Positions 52,300 through 61,996 of a DNA stretch of 64,000 nucleotides are shown here, piece by piece; the first letter of the stretch is position 1; each line of letters starts with the position of its first letter. The notes beneath the pieces were generated by a model, which saw only the letters and a program-made list of their open reading frames with translations, made no database searches and was not told the origin of the DNA. The stretch is from Fulvivirga ulvae (GTDB taxonomy: Bacteria; Bacteroidota; Bacteroidia; Cytophagales; Cyclobacteriaceae), in the NCBI RefSeq assembly GCF_021389975.1, contig NZ_CP089981.1, forward strand, positions 4,613,501-4,677,500. Reading direction: 5' to 3'. Made by a program: the position numbers and the translations under genes.

Positions 52300-54405
52300 C
52301 TAAGAGGTAATGGATTCCACCTCTTCGTGGCTCTCATTACCTTTATTTGAAGAGTTATATATTTTTACCCGGTCCGCTTCGTCTATCTTAGTGGCCGGGT
52401 ATATTAATATCAGATTTAAATCGGTAAAGTATTTATTGATCCTCTTTGGAAGGCTCTTTAATTCATGCTGATAAGACATACCCCCCTCACGACTTGATAT
52501 AACCACAAAAAGGTCATCCGCATTGAGGTCTTTAGACAATACCAAAAAATCTTTCATATCAACAAACGGTGAATAGGTGATAGGAGGGTTTTTCTTTTTG
52601 ACGGATCCTTTAATAGCTGCCTGCGTTTGCCCGTTGCAGAAGAATAAAAGCTTCGTGCGCAATTCTGATCTTAAAATATTGATCTTGCTCAGCCATTGAT
52701 GAAATCCGGGCTCCAGTTCTGCGTGCGGTGGGCAAAGTACTTTAATTTGCCGGGTAGTGTTGAGTGTACCGTGAATGTTGCAAAACAGAATTGCTTTGTC
52801 GGTAGAGTTTATGATACTTTCAACTGTCTGGTTAAATACTCTGCTTAGGAATGTCCTGTTCTTGGGCCACCCCATAACTATTATATTAGCCATGATCTCC
52901 CTGCTGATTCTTATTATGCCATTGGCGGAGTTAAGGTCAAAAGTAACCACGGTTTTAAGGTTTGTTTCTGATGCAGAGGCATACCTGACAAAATAATTAA
53001 GATCGCGCTTAATCTTCTGCATTTTCTGCTCTGCATCATCATCGTACTTCACTACGGAAAGAATATGAATGACAGATGGACGTTGTTTGCTTTTTAATAA
53101 GATTACGAGGTCGACAAGTGATTCAAGGTTATCGAAGTTGGCGATAGGGATTATTATATTTTCTTCATGGGCTGTAATTTCATGTTCTTCATCCGGTAAG
53201 GCCTTCCGCTCCTGGATGAGCTTTTTTGAAGCACTTTCCGTTGCAAACGAGGCGATTATGCATGTTATCAGGATCAAAATAACTGTTCCGTTCAAGATGT
53301 TTTCATCGATAATATCTGCCCGGTAGCCAACCAATATAACAGCCAGCGTAGCTGCTGCATGGCCACTGCTTAAGCCAAATATCAATTTGCGTTGGTTTGC
53401 CGAATATCCGTAGACCTTCTGGGTTACCAGGGCTGCGCCGAACTTTCCGGCCAGGGCTACGATGGACAGGGTCAACGCTACAATAATAGCTGTAGGGCCC
53501 TGAAAAAGGATTTTTAGGTCTACCAACATACCCACACTGATCAGGAAAAATGGAATGAATATGGCATTACCTACGAATTCCAGCCTGTTCATCAAGGTAG
53601 ATGAGTGAGGGATAAGCCTGTTAAGGGCAAGGCCGGCCATGAAGGCGCCAATTATAGGTTCCACACCGGCAACTTCGGCAAGAAATGCCGACAAAAATAC
53701 AAGAGACAGGATCAGCACATAGTGCGAGGTCTTGTCCTCTTCGAGGTGAAGAAAAAACCATTTGGCTACTTTGGGGATTAAGAAGAAGATAATGAACAAA
53801 AAAATGGTTAATGATACTACCAGCTTTAACCAGAATTGAGGATTGAGGCCACCTTCCACTGAACCAACTATTACAGCCAGAAGGATGAGTACAGCAGTGT
53901 CGGTAAGTATGGTGCCTCCAACTGTAACTGCTACAGCCTGATTTCTTGAGATACCAAATTTGGCAGCAATAGGATATGCCACAAGCGTATGTGTTGAAAA
54001 CATACTGGCTATCAACAGGCTGGCTGTCCAGCCATAGCCCAGTAGATAATGGCAAACCGGAATGCCGAGCGACAAGGGTATGATAAAAGTGAAGAAACCA
54101 AAACCCAGGCTTTTATACTTGTTTCGTTTAAATTCATAAATATCAAGCTCAATACCAGCAATAAACATGATGTAAAGCAGCCCGATGGTTGAGAATAGGT
54201 TAATTGCTGAGTTTTGTTCAAGTATATTCAGGCCGTGGGGTCCTATAATAACTCCTGAAATGATCAAACCTATAATACCTGGGACCTTTATTTTTTTTAA
54301 TAAAATAGGCGAGAGTAAGATAATAAAGAGTATCAGGGAAAATATTGGAACGGCATTGGTTAGCGGCAGCTCAAACTCTTGTAGCAAGTGATCAAAAACC
54401 CCCAT
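52300..54405 (-). CDS. CPA2-type cation:proton antiporter with universal-stress-like C-terminus
   Basis: 701 residues. About 12-13 membrane segments in 1-385 with the CPA2 features PGIIGLIISGVIIGPHGLNI, SMFSTHTLVAYPIA and EPIIGAFMAGLALNRLIPHS. The cytoplasmic C-terminal part (about 400-690) looks like tandem UspA-like domains (NIIIPIANFDNLESLVDLVI, then ANIIVMGWPKNR). Probably exchanges Na+ or K+ for protons, gated by the C-terminal part. No KTN/RCK domain is seen, so it differs from KefB/KefC. The 3' end lies 9 bases from the converging PorE-like gene. Confidence 0.88.
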   Translation of the reverse strand: MGVFDHLLQEFELPLTNAVPIFSLILFIILLSPILLKKIKVPGIIGLIISGVIIGPHGLNILEQNSAINLFSTIGLLYIMFIAGIELDIYEFKRNKYKSLGFGFFTFIIPLSLGIPVCHYLLGYGWTASLLIASMFSTHTLVAYPIAAKFGISRNQAVAVTVGGTILTDTAVLILLAVIVGSVEGGLNPQFWLKLVVSLTIFLFIIFFLIPKVAKWFFLHLEEDKTSHYVLILSLVFLSAFLAEVAGVEPIIGAFMAGLALNRLIPHSSTLMNRLEFVGNAIFIPFFLISVGMLVDLKILFQGPTAIIVALTLSIVALAGKFGAALVTQKVYGYSANQRKLIFGLSSGHAAATLAVILVGYRADIIDENILNGTVILILITCIIASFATESASKKLIQERKALPDEEHEITAHEENIIIPIANFDNLESLVDLVILLKSKQRPSVIHILSVVKYDDDAEQKMQKIKRDLNYFVRYASASETNLKTVVTFDLNSANGIIRISREIMANIIVMGWPKNRTFLSRVFNQTVESIINSTDKAILFCNIHGTLNTTRQIKVLCPPHAELEPGFHQWLSKINILRSELRTKLLFFCNGQTQAAIKGSVKKKNPPITYSPFVDMKDFLVLSKDLNADDLFVVISSREGGMSYQHELKSLPKRINKYFTDLNLILIYPATKIDEADRVKIYNSSNKGNESHEEVESITS

Positions 54406-54710
54406 ATTAGCACAATTTAAATTCTACTTCAGGAGGGCTGACCCCTCTATACGTTAAAATAAGACCACTGGCATTTGGCCTGATGGCTCTTTCCTTCTAA
54501 AACAGAAGTTGTTTGAAATTGTTCTGCCTCAGTAAAAGGAAGTTTATCAGACCTTGCTGGCCCTAATAATATGCAGGAAATATAGGAAAGTTTCATCTAT
54601 GTGCAATATCAGAATTGACCTTTTTATTTTTGTCTAAACTTAACAGGCAGCACCTTGTTTAAGTGATAGCATTCTCAAAAAAGACAGATCATTTAAACAG
54701 ATAAACATCC
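54406..54710. other. Intergenic region with a promoter element
   Basis: 305 bases between divergent genes. TATTTTTG at 54625-54632 (plus strand) is a full -7 match for the sugar dehydrogenase gene, predicted start near 54639, 72 bases before the ATG at 54711. No small gene or hairpin stands out. Confidence 0.45.
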
Positions 54711-55856
54711 ATGAAAAAGTCTGGTAAGCAATGGCTGCTACACTTGTTGCAGTACGTGTCGATAGCACTTATATTCGCTCTTTTTTTCGGCTCTGCTTGC
54801 TCCCAGGATCAGGTACAAACTGAGGCAGGGCAAATAAAGGTAGAAAATCTGGCCGATGGCCTTGACCATCCCTGGGGAATGGCCTTTCTGCCTGATGGAC
54901 GTTTACTGGTAACTGAGCGTGCCGGAGATTTACGCATTTTAAATAATGACAATACGCTTTCAGAACCGTTGCAGGGAGTTCCCGAAGTGTTTGCTAAAGG
55001 ACAAGGTGGATTACTGGACGTGGCGCTTGACCCTGAATTTTCAGATAATAAGTACGTCTATTTATCTTATGCCGAACCCGGAGACAACAGCACGGCCTCC
55101 ACAGCGGTAGGCAGAGGTAAACTTCAAGGAAATACCATTACCGGCTTTGAGGTGCTTTTCAGGCAGGAGCCTAAAGTGGATGGTGAAAACCATTTCGGAG
55201 GAAGAATAGTTTTTGATAGCGATAATAGTTTCTTCCTTACCATGGGAGAGCGCTTCAAATTTGATCCGGCACAGGATCTTTCCAATCATTTAGGCACTAT
55301 TGTACGCATCAATAAAGATGGGTCAGTGCCGGACAATAACCCGTTTATCGGTCAGGAAAATGCCAGGGGAGAGATCTGGTCTTACGGGCACCGTAATATA
55401 GAAAGTGCTGACATTGACCCGGCATCGGGCAGGCTATGGATAGCGGAAATGGGGCCGAGGGGAGGTGACGAGCTTAACCAACCGGTAAAAGGTGAAAACT
55501 ATGGATGGCCTGTTGTAAGCTGGGGTGAAAATTATGATGGCACCGACATACCTGACCCACCCACAAAGCCCGGTTTTACCGATGCCCTGATGCACTGGAC
55601 GCCGGTGATATCACCTTCAGGTATGCGGTTCTATACGGGAGATATGTTTTCAGAATGGAAAGGAAGTGCACTGATAGGCGGGCTTACAGCCCAAGGCATT
55701 GTAAGAGTGACTGTGAGCGGTGGTTAGGCAAAAGAGGTGGAGCGGATAGACCTTGGAGCCCGTATTCGTGATGTGGAACAGGGGCCGGATGGCTCTATAT
55801 ATGTACTTACAGACCAGGGAAACGGAAATGTATGGAGGCTTACCAGGGCAAACTGA
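54711..55856 (+). pseudogene. PQQ-dependent aldose sugar dehydrogenase with an in-frame amber codon
   Basis: Secreted beta-propeller quinoprotein of the soluble glucose/aldose dehydrogenase family (YliI/Asd-like), with lipobox-like FGSACSQD at about residue 29. Seen: LDHPWGMAFLPDGRLLVTER, the family start; GQGGLLDVALDPEFSDNKYV; GENHFGGRIVFD with the catalytic His; and EIWSYGHRN. TAG at 55725-55727 ends the frame after 338 residues. The same frame continues AKEVERIDLGARIRDVEQGP and DGSIYVLTDQGNGNVWRL to a TGA at 55854-55856, the expected family end. A single base change or a base-call error would explain this; the truncated protein lacks its last propeller strands. Confidence 0.88.
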
Positions 55857-55946
55857 ATCTAAGGGGAAGCATAGACAGTTGATGGCTATCCGCAAAAGCA
55901 GTTGGCAAACTGAATGAAATAGCAATGGATTCAATAGCACCCAAAA

Positions 55947-55976
55947 AGAATCCCACCGGCATACCGGCGGGATTCT
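55947..55976. terminator. Terminator between the sugar dehydrogenase and TonB receptor genes
   Basis: AGAATCCCACCGG and CCGGCGGGATTCT form a 13-base-pair stem with one G-T wobble and a 4-base loop. It lies 9 bases past the TonB receptor stop on the minus strand and 90 bases past the dehydrogenase stop, so it may serve both. Confidence 0.8.
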
Positions 55977-55984
55977 GAAAGCGA

Positions 55985-58390
55985 TTAAAAGTTGGCTCTG
56001 AGGGAGAGAATAAAATTCCTTCCCGGTGCAACTATTCCTGAGCTGTAAGGACGATACCTTTGGTCTGTGATGTTTTCCAGGCCTCCACTTACAGACAGGT
56101 GGTCAGTAAGTTCATAGTTAGCCTTGAAATTTAAAGTGTACCATCCCGGTGAATACGGGTTGCCGTCGTCGTCAATGGCATAGATCTCAGTTTTTCCCTG
56201 CTCTTCTTCCGGAAGGTCATCAAATTCTCTTTTACCACTATAATTAGTATAAAGTTGCATGTTGAGTTTGTCAAACTTATAAGCAAGCCTTGTTACACCA
56301 AACCATGGAGCTGCATGTCTTGAAGGGCTTTCCTCTCCATTGTCCAGCTCCTCGGTACCTTTCTGGTAGCTGAAATCGGATGATAACTCAAACCCATCGG
56401 GCAAATTAAGTTTAAAGCCGGCCTGTACACCATAAACGTGGGCCGTAGCAGCATTCTGGATCGCCTGTACCTGGCTAAGGGTGCCGTCATACATGATACT
56501 GTCCTCACCGTTCAGGGTGTAATCGCGGCGGGTGAGAGCATTCTGCAAGCTTGTATAATAGGCACTAACATCTATTTTAAGCAGATCATCAAAAGTTTTT
56601 GCAATGCCCAGATCAAGGTTATAGGCGTATTCGGGATCAAGATCAGGATTAGGGACTACTACCGAACCCGGCTCCGAATCAAAAACTTTACCCATGTCGT
56701 CAACATTGGGAGAGCGGAATGCCGTGGCGGCATTCAGACTGATCACCAGGGTGTTGGAAGGACGGTATACTGTACCTATGCTTCCGGTTAAAGCGCCGTT
56801 GTTCAGCTCGGCTTCAGAAAAAGGGAAAGGGTAGAAGCGTGTATCGAAGGTGGCATCGATATTAACCTGGTTGTATCGCAAACCTCCCTGCAAAAGCAGT
56901 TCCTCGGACAAGTCAAACTGGCTTGAAGCATATACTCCGTACGATGCCCATGTAGCCTGCGGATATCTTGAAGGCCCTGGTGAACTGGTGCCTGTGGATA
57001 TATCTTCATTGATGCCTGTGGAGGTTACCTCATTTTCTACCAATTCGATCCCGTAAAACAACGTGGCTTTTTCGCTAATAGATTTGATGAAATCCAGGTT
57101 GGTTGAATATGCTTCCACCTCCTCGACCCGTGTTTCACGAAGTGGATCGTTGAGATCACGGCTGATCCTGCTTTCCTCAAAAGATTGCTGGGCAAGTCTT
57201 AAAGTAGCCTGGTCAAACAGTCGGGATTTTCCCGAATAGCTAATGTTCAGGTTACTCATCAACCATTTTTGCGGTCCATAGCCCCACTCTCCATAGCGGG
57301 GAAGGCCATCCCTGTAGCGGATGTGCCTGTCATAACGCGAATAATCCGAGGTTTCAGAATAATGGAGTCCGTATTCAACGTCCCATTTATCATTGGGTTT
57401 ATACCGGAGTTTTTGCATCATATTGATCTGCGTATATCCTGAAGGCACCTGGAGCTGCGGATCGTCGTTGGTAACAATTATATCCATGCTGTCCTGTCGC
57501 TGTACATAAAAAGGCCGCAGGTATTCGTCAGGCCCGTGGCTGCCCATACGCAGGTCTCCATAATTGTTGGAGCTGATACTGGTTACCGATGCCCATTTCT
57601 TCCAGCCCACATTGATGTCAAAATGCCCTGTTTTTTCATCGTTGGCAGAAGAGTATCTGGTTACCGCTTTTCCTGTAATGAGCGGATTGTCAGATTGTGA
57701 CAATTGAGGAGTAATCGTTTGAAAACTCATCACACCACCAATGGCATCACTACCGTAGATGATCGATCCGGGTCCGAAAAGCACTTCTGCATTTTCAATG
57801 GCAAATGGATCCAGAGAAATTACATTTTGCAGGTTGCCTCCCCGGAATATGGCCGTGTTCATTCTTACACCATCTACGCTATAAAGTAGCCGGTTGGTGG
57901 CAAAGCCACGGATCATAGGGCTTCCACCTCCCTGCTGGCTCTTTTGGATAAATACCTTGCCCGATATATTCAGCAGGTCGGCGGCGGTCTGGGGGTTTTG
58001 CAAGGCCACCTCTTCCTGAGAGATCGCAATTATTTTTGACGGCACTTCCGATGCCGACTGGTCCCACCGTGTGGCTGATACCACCACTTCGTCCATGGTG
58101 AACTCCGAATGAGCGAGGTTTAAATTGAATGATTCGTTTTGTAATTGTTCATAACTTTTTGTTTCCCTTTTATAGCCCAGCAGGTGGATCACAATCTTTT
58201 CTGCATCTTTAAATGAAGAAATATCTGCTTTTCCTTCCGAATTGGTCGTTGCATAGGCTTTGGGTTGTTTACTCATTATGGCGACCATCTCCAGAGGCTC
58301 GCCGGTTTTTTTGTCTTTAATGGTTATTACCTGGGTGTATCCATAGCATGACGCACCCAGTAACAAACACAAGAAAATTAACTTTTTCAT
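55985..58390 (-). CDS. TonB-dependent receptor, probably for haem or haemoglobin
   Basis: 801 residues from ATG 58390 (MKKLIFLCLLLGASCYGYTQ, signal peptide). The frame is open 34 codons further up, but only this start gives a signal peptide. N-terminal carboxypeptidase-like domain (about 22-95), then the plug (about 105-220, VVVSATRWDQSASEVPSKII; MIRGFATNRLLYSVDGVRMN; GPGSIIYGSDAIGG), then a 22-strand barrel ending ILSLRANF. Plug and barrel wording match the haemoglobin/haem receptor branch (HmuR-like), but the His residues used for haem could not be placed with confidence. A small gene lies upstream on the same strand. Confidence 0.88.
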   Translation of the reverse strand: MKKLIFLCLLLGASCYGYTQVITIKDKKTGEPLEMVAIMSKQPKAYATTNSEGKADISSFKDAEKIVIHLLGYKRETKSYEQLQNESFNLNLAHSEFTMDEVVVSATRWDQSASEVPSKIIAISQEEVALQNPQTAADLLNISGKVFIQKSQQGGGSPMIRGFATNRLLYSVDGVRMNTAIFRGGNLQNVISLDPFAIENAEVLFGPGSIIYGSDAIGGVMSFQTITPQLSQSDNPLITGKAVTRYSSANDEKTGHFDINVGWKKWASVTSISSNNYGDLRMGSHGPDEYLRPFYVQRQDSMDIIVTNDDPQLQVPSGYTQINMMQKLRYKPNDKWDVEYGLHYSETSDYSRYDRHIRYRDGLPRYGEWGYGPQKWLMSNLNISYSGKSRLFDQATLRLAQQSFEESRISRDLNDPLRETRVEEVEAYSTNLDFIKSISEKATLFYGIELVENEVTSTGINEDISTGTSSPGPSRYPQATWASYGVYASSQFDLSEELLLQGGLRYNQVNIDATFDTRFYPFPFSEAELNNGALTGSIGTVYRPSNTLVISLNAATAFRSPNVDDMGKVFDSEPGSVVVPNPDLDPEYAYNLDLGIAKTFDDLLKIDVSAYYTSLQNALTRRDYTLNGEDSIMYDGTLSQVQAIQNAATAHVYGVQAGFKLNLPDGFELSSDFSYQKGTEELDNGEESPSRHAAPWFGVTRLAYKFDKLNMQLYTNYSGKREFDDLPEEEQGKTEIYAIDDDGNPYSPGWYTLNFKANYELTDHLSVSGGLENITDQRYRPYSSGIVAPGRNFILSLRANF

Positions 58391-58590
58391 TGTAATGTTT
58401 TGGGTAGATAAAAATTCATGATGCCATTCAAACTTCATTTTCGAGAACAGGAGCGTGACCTCAGAGGGTTGAGCACCTGAGATGAAAGGCATACGTTAGC
58501 AGCATGGCTAATTCATGCGTTAGCTGCTTTTGAAATAGCTTCAGCAAACCACTGCTACAGTGGAAATATCAGAAGCACCTTAGCTTAAAA

Positions 58591-59121
58591 TCAGGCTGTT
58601 TTGGGAGGTGGATTTGGAGGGGCCAGGGCATACAAAGATGCCGTTGTGATATAAACCCAGTTATTTTCTATATCCTTTTCAATAGATTGAAACAATAGTG
58701 CATTGAGCGGTGAGCAGTACAGTGAGCTATAAAAGCGAAGGGTGTTGTCTTTCTTTTCTTTTCGCTCCATGTCCCCACCCAGGGCATTGGTCAGCAGGTT
58801 TTGGAGTTTTTTGTTGAGTTGTGTTTCTTCATGGTCCCACCAGCACCAGTAGTGGATTACTCCGTCAATTACCTCTTGGCTTACAACATCATACATTTGA
58901 TCGTTGTACTCAAATTCTTTGTCATGTTCCCAGTGTAGTTTGCTGCTTTCTTCGGGAGTGAATTTTAGAAGCACCAGCTCATCCCTGTCTATACCTGCGA
59001 CAAGCTGCTTTTTTAATACCCTGCGCACCTGTTTTTTTTCATAACTCAGCCATGTGAAGGTTCCCAAAAAGGGGGCCGTCATACATAGAAGGAGTACTAT
59101 AGCAGGTAACTGTCGTTTCAA
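58591..59121 (-). CDS. Hypothetical protein with N-terminal membrane segment
   Basis: About 176 residues from TTG 59121; a TTG 21 codons up (59184) is also open. A hydrophobic segment (about 4-24, LPAIVLLLCMTAPFLGTFTW) is followed by a soluble domain with charged helices (KQVRRVLKKQLVAGIDRDEL), a Trp-rich YWCWWDHEETQ, and a Pro-rich C-terminal PPNPPPK. I do not recognise the family. It lies 200 bases upstream of the TonB receptor on the same strand, so it may assist uptake, but nothing proves it. Confidence 0.6.
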   Translation of the reverse strand: MKRQLPAIVLLLCMTAPFLGTFTWLSYEKKQVRRVLKKQLVAGIDRDELVLLKFTPEESSKLHWEHDKEFEYNDQMYDVVSQEVIDGVIHYWCWWDHEETQLNKKLQNLLTNALGGDMERKEKKDNTLRFYSSLYCSPLNALLFQSIEKDIENNWVYITTASLYALAPPNPPPKTA

Positions 59122-59196
59122 CGCATCTGTTTTAAAGATGCAAGATAAGTATAATTGATTGATTAATAATGAGGAAAGTATCAAACGGCAGATTGG

Positions 59197-59652
59197 TCAT
59201 TTCACTGGTTTATAAGTGAAACTAACCACGGCTTCGTCTTTACCGCCGGCCTTTGTGTAAAAGTCTACTGCCTGCTGGTCCTCGGTGTGTGCCATTACGA
59301 ATACCTCTTTTGCACCCTGGTCACCGGCATATTTCATAATTTCCCGAAGCAGCATTTTGCCTAGTCCTTTTCTTTGGTACGCGGTTTTAATGGCAATATC
59401 ATAAATGAATATTTCAGGGATACCTGAATAATAGTTAGCAAGTTCGTATGCGGTAAGGCCACCGATCACCTCATGTTCATTTAAAATAGCATAGGCTATA
59501 AAGTCCGGCCTTTGCAGGGGATTGAACTGCACGGCATCGGTTAACTGAGGTTGGTTATCTTCAAATACCTCACGAAACAGCTCAACCAGTTTTTTGAATA
59601 AATGGACATCGTTCTTACTGAGTTGCCTGATTTTAAAATTCTGTAGTGTCAT
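59197..59652 (-). CDS. GNAT acetyltransferase of the AAC(3)-I type
   Basis: 151 residues from ATG 59652 (MTLQNFKIRQLSKND); the frame is open 35 codons further up but that part overlaps the DUF2809 gene and looks spurious. The GNAT core is present: YDIAIKTAYQRKGLGKMLLR carries the acetyl-CoA loop Q/RxxGxG. GGLTAYELANYYSGIPEIFI and VMAHTEDQQAVDFYTKAGGK match the aminoglycoside 3-N-acetyltransferase I family. A true resistance role is possible, but many chromosomal relatives have other amine substrates. Confidence 0.82.
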   Translation of the reverse strand: MTLQNFKIRQLSKNDVHLFKKLVELFREVFEDNQPQLTDAVQFNPLQRPDFIAYAILNEHEVIGGLTAYELANYYSGIPEIFIYDIAIKTAYQRKGLGKMLLREIMKYAGDQGAKEVFVMAHTEDQQAVDFYTKAGGKDEAVVSFTYKPVK

Positions 59653-59666
59653 AGCGACTTTGGTTA

Positions 59667-60053
59667 TCAGTTTTGTTCTGTGGCTTTCATGGGCCTGGGT
59701 TTGTCGAAAGTCAGTACAAGGATAATACCTGCGGTATACGCGATCAAATCCAGCCATTCAAAGGAAACACCAATAATGATCCTGGCGATTTTATAGTCTT
59801 CAAGGCCCAGGAGGTAAACCAGCCCGAAATATTGTCCGGCTTCCACAAGATAGGAAAAGAGAAGTACCGCCAAAGCCATTCTTGTAACAGATACATTGAG
59901 AAAGCTTTTAAAGAAGGTGTATATCAAAATTACAACCAGCAGGTCGCCGATGTAGGGCCTGATGATCCTGTCGTGAATATACAAGGCGATCAGTATTTCA
60001 GTAATCAGTAGACCGATGGTCAGGAAAAAGTATTTCTTTTGAAATTTAAACAT
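59667..60053 (-). CDS. DUF2809 membrane protein
   Basis: 128 residues with four hydrophobic segments: about 8-27 (YFFLTIGLLITEILIALYIH), 35-50, 58-78 and 98-118. RPYIGDLLVVILIYTFFKSF and EWLDLIAYTAGI match the DUF2809 family. Inner-membrane protein of unknown role. Its ATG overlaps the M20 peptidase stop codon by one base (TAATG), so the two are co-translated; the acetyltransferase follows 14 bases later. Confidence 0.82.
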   Translation of the reverse strand: MFKFQKKYFFLTIGLLITEILIALYIHDRIIRPYIGDLLVVILIYTFFKSFLNVSVTRMALAVLLFSYLVEAGQYFGLVYLLGLEDYKIARIIIGVSFEWLDLIAYTAGIILVLTFDKPRPMKATEQN

Positions 60054-61519
60054 TAGTTGCTATTATCAGAAGTATTTCGAATCAGTTGAACATAAAACCG
60101 GATGGCATTTTCAAAGTCTTTAACCGGGATACGTTCATTTATACCATGAAACGTGGTGATGTTATCGTTATTGAGATAGAACGGGGTAAAGCGGTAGACA
60201 TTGCTGCTTAGCGGATAGTAGTAACGTGAGTCCGTAGCACCAATAACGAGATTAGGAGTGACCACAGCCTGTGGGAATAGCTGTTTTATAGTGGTATGGA
60301 TGGTCTGGTACCCGAAGGAATCCGCACTGGATGATTCCGGGGCTTCGCTGTTGAAGGAGCCTTCTTTTACTTCTATGCGGTCATCGGCAAGGGTATTGAT
60401 TACATAGTCCTTCACATCGGCAATACTGGTGCCCGGCAGTATCCTGAAGTTGACCGAGGCGTGCGCTTCATACGGGATTACATTTTCTTTGATTCCTCCC
60501 TGAATTATAGTGGGCGCTGTTGTGGTCCTCACCAGGGCATTGCCTGAAGCCGTCTTTTCCAGTGAGCTGATGATCATCGGCTTGAAAATAGAAGGATTGG
60601 CAAAGGCCATCTTCTGCATAAAAGGCATTTCAGGGCCAATGTGGGTCATAAAATCCTGCACCGGTTGTGTGATTTCAGCAGGGAAGGGGTTGTCCTTCAA
60701 CTTGGCTACGGCTTTGGATAATACATCAATGGCGGTTTCCTCTTTGGGCATGGATGAATGTCCGCCTTCGATGGCCACGGAAAGGTTTAAAGTAACAAAG
60801 CCTTTTTCTGCCGTGCCGATCAGGGCCACATCTTTATCCGTGCCGGGTATCAGACCCTGGGTAATGGCAAAGCCTTCATCAAGCACAAATTCTGCTTCCA
60901 CACCTTTATCTTTCAAATGTTTAACGATGGCTACAGCCCCATTGAGGCCTCCAAGCTCTTCATCATGCCCGTAGCAAAGGTAGATGGTACGCTTAGGTTT
61001 ATAACCTTCCTGCAAGAGCAGTTCGACCGCTTCAAGGTTGCCGATTACGCTGATCTTGTCATCAATCGCACCACGTCCCCAGATTATCCCGTCTTTAATG
61101 GTGCCTGCAAAAGGATCAACACTCCATTTTTTGAGGTTTTCCGCTGCTACAGGTACCACATCCAGGTGCCCCATAAGGATCACCGGTTTAAGCGATGGAT
61201 CTGATCCCTGCCACTGGTATACCATACTGAACTTATTGATGTAAGTTACTTCCAGAAGTGAATCTGCCAGCGGATAAGTGTTTTTAACAAATTCCCGGAA
61301 TTGATAAAAAGCTGCCGAATCAAAGTCCTGAGGGTTTTCATGAGAGATGGTGCGAATAGATAGCGCCTTAGCCAGATGCTCTTTGGCTGAGGGCGGTATT
61401 ACGCTTTCAGGAGCAGGTTCAACAGTTATTTGTTTTGAGGGAAACGCAAAGGTGTTGTATAAAATATAACCAGCAACTACCAAAATGAGTGCAAGTACAA
61501 TCAGGAGTATTTTTTTCAT
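60053..61519 (-). CDS. M20 family metallopeptidase (PM20D1-like)
   Basis: 488 residues, with an N-terminal membrane anchor (about 2-22, KILLIVLALILVVAGYILYN). The M20 motifs are in order: VILMGHLDVVPV (His ligand and Asp), WGRGAIDDKISV (bridging Asp), YGHDEELGG (catalytic Glu and ligand), and the dimerisation domain in the middle (about 240-360). Di-zinc carboxypeptidase or amino-acylase type; the PM20D1/carboxypeptidase S branch fits best by layout. It heads a three-gene unit with DUF2809 and the acetyltransferase. Confidence 0.92.
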   Translation of the reverse strand: MKKILLIVLALILVVAGYILYNTFAFPSKQITVEPAPESVIPPSAKEHLAKALSIRTISHENPQDFDSAAFYQFREFVKNTYPLADSLLEVTYINKFSMVYQWQGSDPSLKPVILMGHLDVVPVAAENLKKWSVDPFAGTIKDGIIWGRGAIDDKISVIGNLEAVELLLQEGYKPKRTIYLCYGHDEELGGLNGAVAIVKHLKDKGVEAEFVLDEGFAITQGLIPGTDKDVALIGTAEKGFVTLNLSVAIEGGHSSMPKEETAIDVLSKAVAKLKDNPFPAEITQPVQDFMTHIGPEMPFMQKMAFANPSIFKPMIISSLEKTASGNALVRTTTAPTIIQGGIKENVIPYEAHASVNFRILPGTSIADVKDYVINTLADDRIEVKEGSFNSEAPESSSADSFGYQTIHTTIKQLFPQAVVTPNLVIGATDSRYYYPLSSNVYRFTPFYLNNDNITTFHGINERIPVKDFENAIRFYVQLIRNTSDNSN

Positions 61520-61996
61520 GCAGCAAACTACTATTAAAAATGATTATTGACAATGATGTTTTTACGGGAGGGGGGGTGTTTGGGTTGTTGTGTTGCGTCA
61601 CCCCGAAGTTAAGAGCGTATGCTGAGTTATCTGCTGGGAAGGATGGGTAAAGGCGAAAAAGTAATCGGTGAGAAGTAATCTGTGATTTAGGTATGATTGG
61701 ACTTCAAAAAATTACGCGTCATTCTGAAATTTTCTTTCTATACACGGAATATCATTGCCGCGCTTCATAGAAAATATTCAGGATCTCCCGGACCAGAAGC
61801 TGTGTATGAGGCCTTTGACTACACACTAATGCCGTGGAGTCCTCTTCGAGAGACATCCGCCGGGAAATAATAACAGATATATATAACAAAAGCGTTGCAG
61901 AGCCCATACCACGTCTTTCCGGAATTTTCGCAGAGCAGCGGAGAAAATATCCGGAATCCCGAAGTTAAGAGCACCAGCAGAGAGGCCTGCGTAATA
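61520..61996. other. Intergenic region with degenerate repeats
   Basis: 477 bases, no gene. The 15-base direct repeat CCCGAAGTTAAGAGC occurs at 61602-61616 and 61958-61972. Close variants of AGAAAATATTCAGGATCTCC also recur (near 61768 and 61942). This looks like remnants of an intergenic repeat family. A run of seven G lies near 61570. Confidence 0.45.

Noticed and set aside
59653..59757. N-terminal extension of the acetyltransferase
   Set aside because: The extra 35 residues overlap the DUF2809 gene and have no GNAT similarity; the ATG at 59652 gives the standard family start.
61567..61576. G7 run as a phase-variation tract
   Set aside because: It lies in a non-coding gap, beyond the start of the M20 gene and without a promoter element nearby.
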